Assembly: GCA_041612035.1 (NCBI GenBank)
Contig: JBFILX010000068.1
Location: forward strand, 1 to 9,808
Origin: SZUA-320 sp041612035
GTDB taxonomy: Bacteria; Gemmatimonadota; Gemmatimonadetes; Gemmatimonadales; GWC2-71-9
Direction of reading: 5' to 3'
DNA length: 9,808 nt
Shown here: piece after piece, positions 1-8,502 of the stretch
Layout of the letters: every line of letters starts with the position of its first letter
Numbering within the stretch: the stretch's first letter is position 1
Made by a program: the position numbers and the translations under genes
The notes under the pieces: generated by a model
The model's input: only the letters and a program-made list of their open reading frames with translations
Databases searched by the model: none
What the model was told of the DNA's origin: nothing

Positions 1-381
1 CCGGGCGCCGGGATCGGCGGACTCTTCTACCTGCTGGGGGCCATCGTGCTCCCGGCCCGGAACGGCTGGCGCTGGATGACGGGCCGCCGGAACGGGCTCC
101 GGGGGCGCGAGGTGGCGTTCCAGCTCATCCTCGCCCTGGGGATCCTGGCCGGCATCTGGGTCACCGGCTGGCTGCTGGGCGTGGTGCTGGGCCCCGGCAT
201 CGTCCCCCAGACCGGCAGCGGGGTGTCCGCCGGCGTCGGCTCGGCGGCCAACGTGGTGCGCTGGGCGGCCTTCCTGGCCGGGTTCCTCACCCTCGGACTG
301 GTGCTGGGCACGGTGCAGGTGGCGCGGGCGGTGGTGACCCGGCCCCGCCGAAGCCAACCCGAGCGCGCCATCGAGGCCTGA
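1..381 (+). CDS. C-terminal part of a multi-pass membrane protein (5'-truncated by window edge)
   Basis: The frame is open from base 1 to the TGA at 379-381, so only the last 126 codons are present and the start lies outside the window; an internal GTG at 46 is not a convincing start. Three hydrophobic stretches are visible: one at the very left edge (GLFYLLGAIVL), a long one after the basic segment (FQLILALGILAGIWVTGWLL) and a third near the end (AAFLAGFLTLGLVLGTV). The tail is basic and polar (RPRRSQPERAIEA), which fits a cytoplasmic C-terminus by the positive-inside rule. The next gene starts 2 bp after this stop, so the two are very probably co-transcribed. No catalytic motif is visible and I do not recognise the family. 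The downstream TPR/barrel protein would be compatible with an envelope or polysaccharide-export role, but that is a guess. Confidence 0.7.
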   Translation, partial: PGAGIGGLFYLLGAIVLPARNGWRWMTGRRNGLRGREVAFQLILALGILAGIWVTGWLLGVVLGPGIVPQTGSGVSAGVGSAANVVRWAAFLAGFLTLGLVLGTVQVARAVVTRPRRSQPERAIEA

Positions 382-383
382 CC

Positions 384-1895
384 ATGCTCCGCCGACCCCT
401 GGTCGTGGCCGGGCTCCTGGCTTCCTGCGCGGCGGGGCCGTCACTGGCCCAGTCACCAACCCTCGCTCAGGCCGATTCCGCCTTCGCGGCGGGCCGGCTC
501 GACCTGGCCCGCCAGCGCTACGCCGCCCTCCTGGCCCGGGAGCCGGGACAGTCGCGCGCCGCGTACCGCCTGGGGCAGCTGGCGGTCACTCCCGACTCGG
601 CGGTCGTCTGGTTCCGGCGCTACGTCGAGCTGGAGCCGCGGGACCCCTGGGGCTACATGGCCGTGGGCAACGCGACCTCGCGCCTGGGCCGCTGGCGGGA
701 GGCGCTCACCTGGTACGACCGGGCGGCCGGGCTGGCGCCCGAGGAGCGGGACGTGGCGGTGGGCCGGTTCCGGGTGCACAGCCGGGCGGGCCGGCGCGAG
801 GCGGCGATCGCGGTCCTGGGCGACTGGCTGAGCCGTCACCCGGACGACGCCGAGGGGTGGGACCTGCTTGGGCGGGAACAGGTACGGGCCGGCCGACCGG
901 GGGCTGCTGAACGATCGTTCAATAACGCGGTGGCCCTGGGCCGCGGTGGCGACGTGGCTGAACGACTGGTCAATGTACGGTCGGCCCGGGCCTTCGCGGT
1001 CGAGCCGATCGGCGGATACGAACGGGACTCCGATGGCAACCGGACCGCCCGGGTGGGGGTGGCCGTGGACGGGCCGGTGGCAGACGGGGTCCGGGTCGGG
1101 GTGGCCGGGGCGCGGGGGGAGATCGGGGACGGGGTACTCGCGATGCCGGTCACCTCGGGCGAGATGCGGCTCGCCGCCCGGCCGCACTCGACCCTCCGCC
1201 TGGATTTCGCCGGGGGAGCGGCCCGGCACGACCCGGGGGCCTCGGGGGCCCCGTGGACGGCCGCGACCGGGGAGGCCCGGCTTCGGTGGCGCGCGCCGGC
1301 CGGGGGGCCCGCCCTCGAGGTGCGCGGCCAGCGGATGCCGCTCGGCACCACGCCGCTGCTGGTCGTCACCGAAGCGGTGCGGACCGAAGCGCGCGGCTCG
1401 CTCGACCTGCCTGCGGGACCACTCAGGCTTCGGGGCGGGGGCCGGGCCGGGACGATCCGGACCACGGGCCAGTCGAACACCCGCACCGGGGTGAGCGGGG
1501 CGGTGGTGTACCCGGTCGGCTGGCAGGGCGAACTGACGGTGCAGTATCACCGGCTCGCCTACGCGGACCCCACCGAGGCGGGGTACTTCGCGCCGCGGCT
1601 GGCGGAAACGATCGAGGCCGGGGGGTACGTCGAACTGGGCGAGGGCGGGGGGGTGGTGGCCGCGATCGACCTGGGAGCCGGGGCGCAGCGGACCGCGGAG
1701 CACGGCGCCCTGGCGGGGCCGTGGAAGCCCTCGCTCCGCGCCTGGGGCTACCTGGCGGTGCCGCTCGCCCCGGGGCGCGACCTCCGGGTGGAGTTCGAGG
1801 GCTACAACGCCCCGTTCGCCCCCGAGGGGGTGACCACCTCGTCCACCTGGCGGTTCGTCTCGCTCAGCGCCGGCCTCCGCTGGGCCTTCCGCTAG
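384..1895 (+). CDS. Exported TPR-repeat protein with a C-terminal outer-membrane beta-barrel-like domain
   Basis: 503 aa, ATG start with GAGG at 373-376 seven bases upstream. The N-terminus is a signal peptide (RR, then a hydrophobic core). It can be read either as a type I site after SLA (residue 22) or as a lipobox L-A-S-C at residues 12-15. Residues about 25-200 form helical repeats typical of TPRs, such as AFAAGRLDLARQRYAALLAR and SRLGRWREALTWYDRAAGLA, roughly four to five units. From about residue 205 to the end the sequence changes to alternating polar/hydrophobic segments rich in Gly, Arg and Thr (VGVAVDGPV, GELTVQYHRLAYA, SLSAGLRWAFR), as in a transmembrane beta-barrel with an aromatic residue near the C-terminus. 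TPR-plus-barrel architecture is known from exopolysaccharide exporters such as BcsC and PgaA, but this protein is much shorter and specific homology is not claimed. It is probably translated together with the preceding membrane protein. Confidence 0.8.
   Translation: MLRRPLVVAGLLASCAAGPSLAQSPTLAQADSAFAAGRLDLARQRYAALLAREPGQSRAAYRLGQLAVTPDSAVVWFRRYVELEPRDPWGYMAVGNATSRLGRWREALTWYDRAAGLAPEERDVAVGRFRVHSRAGRREAAIAVLGDWLSRHPDDAEGWDLLGREQVRAGRPGAAERSFNNAVALGRGGDVAERLVNVRSARAFAVEPIGGYERDSDGNRTARVGVAVDGPVADGVRVGVAGARGEIGDGVLAMPVTSGEMRLAARPHSTLRLDFAGGAARHDPGASGAPWTAATGEARLRWRAPAGGPALEVRGQRMPLGTTPLLVVTEAVRTEARGSLDLPAGPLRLRGGGRAGTIRTTGQSNTRTGVSGAVVYPVGWQGELTVQYHRLAYADPTEAGYFAPRLAETIEAGGYVELGEGGGVVAAIDLGAGAQRTAEHGALAGPWKPSLRAWGYLAVPLAPGRDLRVEFEGYNAPFAPEGVTTSSTWRFVSLSAGLRWAFR
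908..921. repeat. 14-bp perfect palindrome inside the TPR gene
   Basis: TGAACGATCGTTCA is identical to its own reverse complement and lies within the coding region of the TPR/barrel protein, in a locally less GC-rich patch. No function can be assigned. It resembles a dimeric regulator half-site pair in form, but an intragenic chance occurrence constrained by codons is equally plausible. Confidence 0.5.
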
Positions 1896-1923
1896 ACCCC
1901 GGTGCCCCCCCGGGCCTGCTCGC

Positions 1924-1942
1924 GGCGGGGCGGGGCCCCGCC
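1924..1942 (+). terminator. Putative hairpin terminator after the TPR/barrel gene
   Basis: An 8-bp perfect stem (GGCGGGGC / GCCCCGCC) with a GGG loop begins 28 bp after the stop codon at 1895. It is followed by TAACTTCT rather than a clear U-tract. It is very stable and suitably placed, but with weak U-richness it could be a pause or 3'-end stabilising hairpin rather than a classical intrinsic terminator. Confidence 0.45.
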
Positions 1943-2026
1943 TAACTTCTCCCGACCCCAACCACAGCCCGCCGGCCGGTGGCCCTTCAGGCCGCCGTCC
2001 CGCGGCCAGCGACCTCGGGAGCGTCC

Positions 2027-2295
2027 ATGACCGCGGACGATCGGCGCCGGCGGTACTGGCGGCGGAACCTGACCTACGTCGGGATCCTGCTGGCCATCTG
2101 GTTCATCGTCTCCTACGGCTTCGGGATCCTCCTGGTGGAGCCGCTCAACCGGATCCGGGTGGGCGGCTTCCGGCTGGGGTTCTGGTTCGCCCAGCAGGGC
2201 GCCATCTACGCGTTCGTCCTCCTGATCTTCGTCTACGTCCGACTGATGAACCGGCTGGACCGGGTCTACGAGGTGGACGAGCGGGAGGACCAGGC

Positions 2296-2299
<4 letters not shown>
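2027..2299 (+). CDS. DUF4212 family sodium:solute symporter small subunit
   Basis: 90 aa. This small membrane protein is the usual partner of VC_2705-type SSF symporters. The ATG at 2027 is chosen because GGGAG lies 6 bp upstream and residues 1-14 (MTADDRRRRYWRRN) match the usual basic start of the family; an upstream in-frame GTG at 1979 would add 16 non-family residues. Two transmembrane helices are evident, at about residues 15-37 and 50-73. The second contains the family signature region GFWFAQQGAIYAFVLLIFVY followed by MNRLDR. The TGA stop overlaps the GTG start of the large subunit (GTGA), and GGAGG at 2284-2288 serves that start, so translation of the two subunits is likely coupled. 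The role as an accessory subunit for solute uptake follows from the family; the substrate is not known. Confidence 0.93.
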
Positions 2300-4002
<1,703 letters not shown>

Positions 4003-4014
4003 GCCGGAATGGAT

Positions 4015-4042
4015 CCGGGGAGCGGCGCCCGCCGCTCCCCGG
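4015..4042. terminator. Perfect 12-bp hairpin between convergent genes, putative bidirectional terminator
   Basis: CCGGGGAGCGGC and GCCGCTCCCCGG form a perfect 12-bp stem around a GCCC loop, 12 bp after the symporter stop (4002) and 38 bp before the end of the lipoprotein gene on the opposite strand (4081). The position between two converging genes fits a shared terminator. Neither side has a U-tract, so it may act as a U-less GC-rich terminator or as an RNA 3'-end protector. Confidence 0.6.
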
Positions 4043-4080
4043 TCCGATCCCGCACGGATTCGGCTGGCGCCGGCCGCGGC

Positions 4081-4551
4081 TCAGCCGCAGGGGACGTAGA
4101 TCGTCGTCCTGAGGGCCCCGGGGTAGTCGGGCGACCCGTCGTACAGCTCCAGCCGGGCCCGCACCCAGGGTCCCTCCCGCTGATACTCGAACCCGGCCGC
4201 CACCCCGCTCATCCGGGGCTTGCCCAGCACCTTCCGGGTCACCTGCCGGTCGGACCCGTCGGCCCGCTCGAGCCAGAGCAGAAAGCTCTGGACCGGGGTG
4301 GATCCGGTCACCTGCCAGTCGAGCCGAACCCGCATCTCCTGGCGCCGGCCCAGCTCGCAGGACGACCCGGCGAGCACCACGGCCTGCCCGGCGAACGGCC
4401 CGTCGGTCCCGGCCACGTCGCTCGCCAGCACCACGAAGCTCGGCGCGATGCCTTCATCCGCCAGCGGGACGGTGGGCGACTCCGCACAGGCGGCCACGGC
4501 CGCCCCCAGCACAAGGATCCCGGCGAACCGGGCGCGATAGTGACGATGCAT
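4081..4551 (-). CDS. Small hypothetical lipoprotein
   Basis: 156 aa, ATG at 4551-4549 preceded by an AGGAGG-type Shine-Dalgarno sequence. The N-terminus is a lipoprotein signal: basic residues 2-8, hydrophobic core FAGILVLGAAVA and lipobox V-A-A-C with the acceptor Cys22, followed by acidic/Pro-rich AESPTVP. The mature part of about 135 residues looks like a compact beta-rich domain and has two further cysteines, Cys65 and the near-terminal Cys155, which could form a disulfide. No enzymatic motif is seen and I do not recognise a family. It lies 192 bp downstream of the 376-aa exported protein on the same strand, so read-through from that operon is possible. Its own leader contains a hairpin covering the ribosome binding site. 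Confidence 0.8.
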   Translation of the reverse strand: MHRHYRARFAGILVLGAAVAACAESPTVPLADEGIAPSFVVLASDVAGTDGPFAGQAVVLAGSSCELGRRQEMRVRLDWQVTGSTPVQSFLLWLERADGSDRQVTRKVLGKPRMSGVAAGFEYQREGPWVRARLELYDGSPDYPGALRTTIYVPCG

Positions 4552-4558
4552 GCACTCC

Positions 4559-4600
4559 CTCCTCGGGCGCGCCGAAGCGCGCGGTGATCTCCCCGAGGAG
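4559..4600 (-). promoter_or_regulatory. UUCG-capped leader hairpin overlapping the Shine-Dalgarno of the lipoprotein gene
   Basis: Read on the - strand, CTCCTCGGG (4600-4592) pairs perfectly with CCCGAGGAG (4567-4559). Inside it CGCGC-UUCG-GCGCG (4581-4568) forms a 5-bp stem with a cUUCGg tetraloop, leaving a 10-nt bulge on the 5' side. The 3' arm contains GAGGAG, most of the Shine-Dalgarno located 7-12 bases before the ATG at 4551. The pairing is directly visible; control of translation (thermometer-like or protein-regulated), or alternatively termination of upstream transcription, is inference. Confidence 0.5.
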
Positions 4601-4633
4601 TCAGGGGGGCAGGGGGCATGCCAGCCGGCGGGG

Positions 4634-4665
4634 CGGCTTCCGGGGCGAACTTCCCCGGGAAGCCG
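4634..4665 (-). terminator. GC-rich hairpin downstream of the 376-aa exported protein gene
   Basis: An 11-bp near-perfect stem (GGCTTCCGGGG with CCCCGGGAAGCC, one bulged G) extended by one C-G pair surrounds the loop CGAACTT. It lies about 80 bp past the stop at 4744 on the - strand. It may terminate or attenuate transcription before the lipoprotein gene. There is no U-tract, so the assignment is tentative. Confidence 0.35.
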
Positions 4666-4743
4666 GCCAGGCCCCGCGGGGCCGGGCCCACAGGTGTGGC
4701 AGGCGTGCAGCGCCGGGGTCGGCGGCGGCGGGCGGGGGTCCTG

Positions 4744-5874
4744 TCAGTGGGGCGGGACGGCCACCGGCAACTGGCTCTCCTCGTCGCTCACCAGGGTCCA
4801 GTAGGAGACCAGTTCCGGGTCGGCCGAGAGCTCCAGGAACCGGGACACCCGCTGCACCAGCTGGGTGCCGAAGTGGCCCGGGACGGTGCTGGGCAGGGTG
4901 GCGCCCCGGCCGAACCAGCTGCGGACCAGGACGCTCCGGTGGTCGGTGGGAAGCGCGCGGACGTTCTCGACGAAGGCGGGGAAGGTGCCGTAGCGGAAGA
5001 GGTAGCTCTCCACGTTGGAGAGGTAGAACACCGAGACGGTGTGGCCGGCCTCCCGCAGGTAGGCGCCGATCGCGCCCAGCGCGGTCGGGCCCGCGAGGTC
5101 GCCCACCACCGGGACGACCCGGTCCTGCCGCTGCAGGGCCTGCACCCGCCGCCAGCGGTCCTCGGTCGCGAGGTAGCTGGCGCGCCCCCCGTCCAGGTCG
5201 GTCTCCAGGTAGAGGTCCCGCGCGGTCGGGAAGCGCATCCGGATCGTCCGGCTCCGGCTGGTGTAGCGGATGTCGAGCCCGCTGTAGGCGAACTCGTCGT
5301 GGAACCGGCGCACCGTGGCCCGGTCCTCCTCGCTGAGGGGGACGCCGTAGCGGGCCACCCGGGCCATGAGGTCACGGTGCTGCCGGTCGTGGGTGACCCT
5401 GTCCACCGGGGTGAGATCCAGCCGGGCCAGGATGTCGAACAGATCGGCATCGGTCCAGAACTCGAGGTCGGGCGGGGCCGGGCGCCCGTACAGCAGGCCC
5501 AGGTACTCCATCCGGTTCCGGGCGGTCTCGAACATCGCCTTGAACAGGAGGTGGAGCAGCAGGTTGTCGCGCCGGATGTCGACGATGATCGCGATCTCTG
5601 GCTCGATCTCCGCGATGTAGGAGAACCCCTGCTCGGGGCCCACGCCCAGGTAGGCGCCGCCCTTGATCCCGCGGGCGCGGAACTCGCCCAGCACGTGCAG
5701 GTAGGAGGTCTCGTTCGACACCAGGTTGTCGCTGGCGAAGGCGCCCCCCGGCTCGGAGAGCCGCTCCACCAGGGGCGCGAAGGTGCGGGTCTGGGCGCAC
5801 GCCGTGGGCGCCGCGGCCAGCGAGCACACCGCGAGGGCGGCGGTGACCGGCCGCCGGAGCCTGGACGTGAGCAT
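4744..5874 (-). CDS. Exported conserved protein of unknown function (GVGP...VDIRR...SNVE motif family)
   Basis: 376 aa, ATG at 5874-5872 with GAGGGGA about 6 bp upstream. The signal peptide ends in A-C-A/Q (cleavage after residue 27); the Cys26 context PTAC is not a good lipobox. Conserved-looking segments are YLGVGPEQGFSYIA (75-88), IIVDIRRDNLLLHLLFKAMF (96-115), VVPVVGDLAGPTALGAIGAY (253-272) and VFYLSNVESYLF (282-293). I recognise this block pattern from a widespread uncharacterised bacterial family; the name LIC_10091 family comes to mind, with low certainty. The order of a Gly-rich loop, an acidic residue after a beta-strand and a later GDL/SNVE pair resembles a Rossmann methyltransferase-like fold, but the Gly-rich loop is not canonical and export makes SAM use doubtful. 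The gene begins 15 bp after the S9 peptidase gene and is very probably co-transcribed with it. Confidence 0.85.
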   Translation of the reverse strand: MLTSRLRRPVTAALAVCSLAAAPTACAQTRTFAPLVERLSEPGGAFASDNLVSNETSYLHVLGEFRARGIKGGAYLGVGPEQGFSYIAEIEPEIAIIVDIRRDNLLLHLLFKAMFETARNRMEYLGLLYGRPAPPDLEFWTDADLFDILARLDLTPVDRVTHDRQHRDLMARVARYGVPLSEEDRATVRRFHDEFAYSGLDIRYTSRSRTIRMRFPTARDLYLETDLDGGRASYLATEDRWRRVQALQRQDRVVPVVGDLAGPTALGAIGAYLREAGHTVSVFYLSNVESYLFRYGTFPAFVENVRALPTDHRSVLVRSWFGRGATLPSTVPGHFGTQLVQRVSRFLELSADPELVSYWTLVSDEESQLPVAVPPH

Positions 5875-5889
5875 CGGCGTCCCCTCGAT

Positions 5890-8025
5890 TCAGCGCGGCG
5901 CGGGCCGGAGCCGCCGCTCGAAGAACGCCGCCGTGGCCCGGTTCACGGCGATCCAGTTGGCATGGCGCATGAAGTGATGGGTGTCGTCCACCACCACCAT
6001 CGTCTCCACCGGCACGCCTCGCGCTTCCAGCCGGCGCACCAGGTCGGTGCTCTGGCTGAACCGGACGTTCCGGTCGTCGTCCGCGTGGATGACGAGCACG
6101 GGCGAGGTCCAGGTGTCGATCGCGGAGATGGGTGACGACTCCCAGGCCACCCGGAACGCCGCCTCCGCGTCGGGGGCCCGCTCGTAGCCGGCCGGCGCGA
6201 GCATGGCCCGGCTGGTCCGGTCGTGCACGCCGTGGATGTCCACCCCGGCGGCGAACAGCTTCGAATCGCGGCCCAGGGCGAGTGCCGTCAGGTAGCCGCC
6301 GTACGAGCCGCCGTAGATCCCGATCCGGCTTGGGTCCACCTGGGGCTGGCGCGCCAGCCACTCCGCCCCCGCCTTCACGTCCTGGTACTCCGAGGCGCCC
6401 GCCGTCCCGCCCCGCTCCGCCACGTGGAAGTCGTAGCCGTAGCCGATCCCCAGCCGGAAGTTGACCGACAGCACCACGAACCCGCGGCTCGCCAGGTACT
6501 GGTTCGAGGCGTAGGCGTTGGCGTAGTAGTCCGAGTAGTGCCAGCCCAGCAGCATCTGCCGCGGTGGGCCGCCGTGCACGTAGACGATGGCCGGCTTGCG
6601 GGCCGGGCCCCCGGGCGGTTCGAAGAGCTGCCCGTGCACCCGGGTGCCGTCAGGGGCGGTGAAGACCACCTGCCTGGGGGTAACGAGTCGGGCCGCCGGA
6701 AAGTCGGCGGGGATCCGGTCGGCGGCCAGGGAACGGGCCGTGCCGCCCCCGAACGGCATCACGCCGGGGAGCGGCGGACGCTGGGCCGTGGCCCCGATGA
6801 ACACCAGGGTGGCCCCGTCGCCCGTCACCGCCGGCGACCACTCGAGCCCGGCGCCTGGCGTCATCACCTGGGCCGCGGCCCGGTCCACCGGCACCCGCAC
6901 CACGTGACGCCGGTCGATATCGAGCGGATCGGGTCCCGTGTTGGCGGTGAACACCATCCAGCGCCGGTCGGGGCTCATGCGGACGTGCTCCGCCATGAAG
7001 CTGCCGGGGGTGAGGAGCAGGGCCTCGCCGCCGGCCTCGGGGATCGAGTAGAGGTGAGGCCACCCGTCCTGGTAGGAGAGGAAGACGATCCGGCCCGCCG
7101 CCCAGTGCAGGTTGGTGCCGCCGTGCGTGGTGGGCGCCGAACCCCGGAGGGTCCGGGGCGACTCCCAGAGCCGGACCCCCTCGCCGGTCGCGGCGTCGGC
7201 CGACCAGATGGCCCACGGGTTCACCCGGCGGGCCAGGATCGAGTCGGGCGCTCCGCCGGCGCCGGGCCGCCGCACGAAGGCGATGCGGCGTCCGTCCGGA
7301 GACCAGCGCGGGGAGCCGTCACGGGAAAACGAGGGCGCGAGCCAGAGGATGGGGGTCGTGGCGTCGGTGTAGACCCCGATGAAGCCGTGGTCCTGCCGGC
7401 CCGAGACGAAGGCCAGCCGGCGGCCGTCGGGCGACCAGACCGGGTCGCCGTTGGTGCCGCGTGCGGTGAACAGCACCCTGGCCGGGGCCGATCCGTCGAT
7501 CGGCACCGTCCAGATCTGGTTCCCCCGCTCGAACGCCACCACGTCGCTCCGGGGCGAGACCACCGGGTTCTCGCCCTCGCCCAGCAGCACCGGCTCGCCC
7601 CCCGTGAACGGCACGCTCCAGATCTGCACCCGCGGTGGATTCGGCTGGAAGGTGGGGTTCACCGGGAGCGCGTCGTCCCAGTTGGAGCTGAAGTCGCCGC
7701 CCCGGAGATAGACCACCCACCGGCCGTCGGCGGAGACGCTGACGCTGGTGAGTTCCTGGCCGTCGTCGGCCAGGTAGGCGGTCAGCCGGCGCGGGGTGAA
7801 GGCGGGCCCTTCCGCGACCCAGATGTTCCGCTGGCCCCGTTCGTTGAAGGCCCACGCGATCCGGCTGCCGGTGGCCGCGACGGCCAGCTCGTTGGGGAAG
7901 GGGTAGCCCTTGATCTGCTCCATGGTGAACCCGGCGCTGGCCGCCTGGGCCTCCACCGGTGACGGGGCAAGGACGGCGACGGCAGCCGCGAGGACGAAGA
8001 GCAGGGTGGGGCGGGACCAGGGCAC
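5890..8025 (-). CDS. Secreted S9 family (prolyl oligopeptidase/DPP-like) serine peptidase
   Basis: 711 aa, GTG start at 8025-8023 with GGAG 6 bp upstream. It yields a clean signal peptide (PTLLFVLAAAVAVLA, cleavage after VEA near residue 26). The open frame continues upstream through the tRNA gene, but that extension is not protein-like. Residues about 35-440 contain TolB/PD40-type beta-propeller repeats, including WSPDGRRLAFVSG (197-209), WSPDGRRIAFVRR (241-253) and MSPDRRWMVFTAN (350-362). Residues about 460-711 are the alpha/beta-hydrolase domain with YVHGGPPR (482-489) and the nucleophile motif GGSYGGY (Ser574). Asp651 lies in HADDDRNV and His683 in DDTHHF, giving a complete triad. Such enzymes cut oligopeptides, often after Pro or near free or acylated N-termini; the exact specificity cannot be read here. 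Probably periplasmic or secreted, first gene of a two-gene operon. Confidence 0.95.
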   Translation of the reverse strand: MPWSRPTLLFVLAAAVAVLAPSPVEAQAASAGFTMEQIKGYPFPNELAVAATGSRIAWAFNERGQRNIWVAEGPAFTPRRLTAYLADDGQELTSVSVSADGRWVVYLRGGDFSSNWDDALPVNPTFQPNPPRVQIWSVPFTGGEPVLLGEGENPVVSPRSDVVAFERGNQIWTVPIDGSAPARVLFTARGTNGDPVWSPDGRRLAFVSGRQDHGFIGVYTDATTPILWLAPSFSRDGSPRWSPDGRRIAFVRRPGAGGAPDSILARRVNPWAIWSADAATGEGVRLWESPRTLRGSAPTTHGGTNLHWAAGRIVFLSYQDGWPHLYSIPEAGGEALLLTPGSFMAEHVRMSPDRRWMVFTANTGPDPLDIDRRHVVRVPVDRAAAQVMTPGAGLEWSPAVTGDGATLVFIGATAQRPPLPGVMPFGGGTARSLAADRIPADFPAARLVTPRQVVFTAPDGTRVHGQLFEPPGGPARKPAIVYVHGGPPRQMLLGWHYSDYYANAYASNQYLASRGFVVLSVNFRLGIGYGYDFHVAERGGTAGASEYQDVKAGAEWLARQPQVDPSRIGIYGGSYGGYLTALALGRDSKLFAAGVDIHGVHDRTSRAMLAPAGYERAPDAEAAFRVAWESSPISAIDTWTSPVLVIHADDDRNVRFSQSTDLVRRLEARGVPVETMVVVDDTHHFMRHANWIAVNRATAAFFERRLRPAPR

Positions 8026-8101
8026 GCGGGACTCCGGAGCGGGACCCTCCAAGGTCGTCCGGCGCCGGGCGGGGAACAAGCGGTCGAGGCCCAGATCCGC
8101 T

Positions 8102-8129
8102 TTGCCGCCCGCCGGGCGGGCCCTATATT
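8102..8129 (+). promoter_or_regulatory. Putative sigma-70 promoter of the tRNA-Phe gene
   Basis: TTGCCG (8102-8107) and TATATT (8124-8129) are separated by 16 bp and the -10 ends 10 bp before the tRNA. The spacer holds a 7-bp inverted repeat around one base (CCGCCCG-C-CGGGCGG, 8105-8119). The TATATT box is the only clearly AT-rich hexamer in the divergent region between the tRNA and S9 genes. Confidence 0.55.
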
Positions 8130-8139
8130 CCGCGCCCCG

Positions 8140-8247
<108 letters not shown>

Positions 8248-8261
8248 CGCGTGTCGGGGGT

Positions 8262-8315
8262 GACCGGCGGCCGCGTGCGCGGCCTTGGTGTCCTCGGGGC
8301 CGGGGGCCCCTCGGA
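8262..8315. other. 54-bp GC-rich palindromic insert within repeat copy 2
   Basis: This segment interrupts the second repeat copy exactly between the 14-mer and the T-loop sequence. It contains two inverted repeats, GGCCGCG-TG-CGCGGCC and GGGGCC-GGG-GGCCCC, so it could fold into two short hairpins. It has no visible similarity to the 5' half of the tRNA and no coding potential that I can support. Confidence 0.55.
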
Positions 8316-8342
8316 TCGATTCCCTCCCTGGCCATGTGTCCG

Positions 8343-8369
8343 AACGCCGTCCCGCGCGGGGCGGCGTTT
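8343..8369 (+). terminator. Second copy of the tRNA terminator hairpin
   Basis: Identical to 8221-8247: 11-bp stem, GCGC loop, TTT at the end. With the first copy it forms a double terminator between the tRNA gene and the promoter of the S8 protease gene. About 130 bp between it and that promoter (8375-8502) are GC-rich with nothing else recognisable. Confidence 0.6.
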
Positions 8370-8502
8370 CGCGTTTCCGGCCCGGGCACGGCGGTTGCCG
8401 CCCCTCGGCTCGGGTTGCCTGGGATTCCCGTGAAGGCCGCGTCCCGCCGCTCAATTCGTTGCGGGGGCGCCACATCGGGCCGTGGCGCGGCCGCCGGGCG
8501 GG

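Larger units (their letters stand above)
8248..8369 (+). repeat. 68-bp repeat unit, copy 2, split by a 54-bp insert
   Basis: The 14-mer at 8248-8261 is identical to 8180-8193, and 8316-8369 matches 8194-8247 with a single T-to-G difference (8216 versus 8338). The two parts are separated by 8262-8315, which is absent from copy 1. Five further matching bases (8370-8374) repeat the unit's start, as expected of tandem repetition. Copy 2 thus carries the last 19 nt of the tRNA without any 5' half. Confidence 0.75.

Noticed and set aside
453..1961. 502-codon open frame on the - strand opposite the TPR gene
   Set aside because: It is a GC-rich shadow frame full of Arg/Gly/Pro, without signal peptide, motifs or ribosome binding site, while the + strand protein is coherent.
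1979..2026. GTG start upstream of the DUF4212 gene
   Set aside because: The extra 16 residues are not family-like, and the ATG at 2027 has a suitable GGGAG and the expected basic N-terminus.
4618..6135. 505-codon + strand open frame opposite the exported protein gene, and a similar one at 6223-7962 opposite the S9 gene
   Set aside because: They are complements of well-supported genes, with low-complexity composition and no recognisable domains.
8248..8334. Second tRNA or tRNA pseudogene
   Set aside because: Only the last 19 nt of the tRNA plus a 14-mer are present. The 54 bp between them do not resemble the tRNA 5' half, so no cloverleaf can form.
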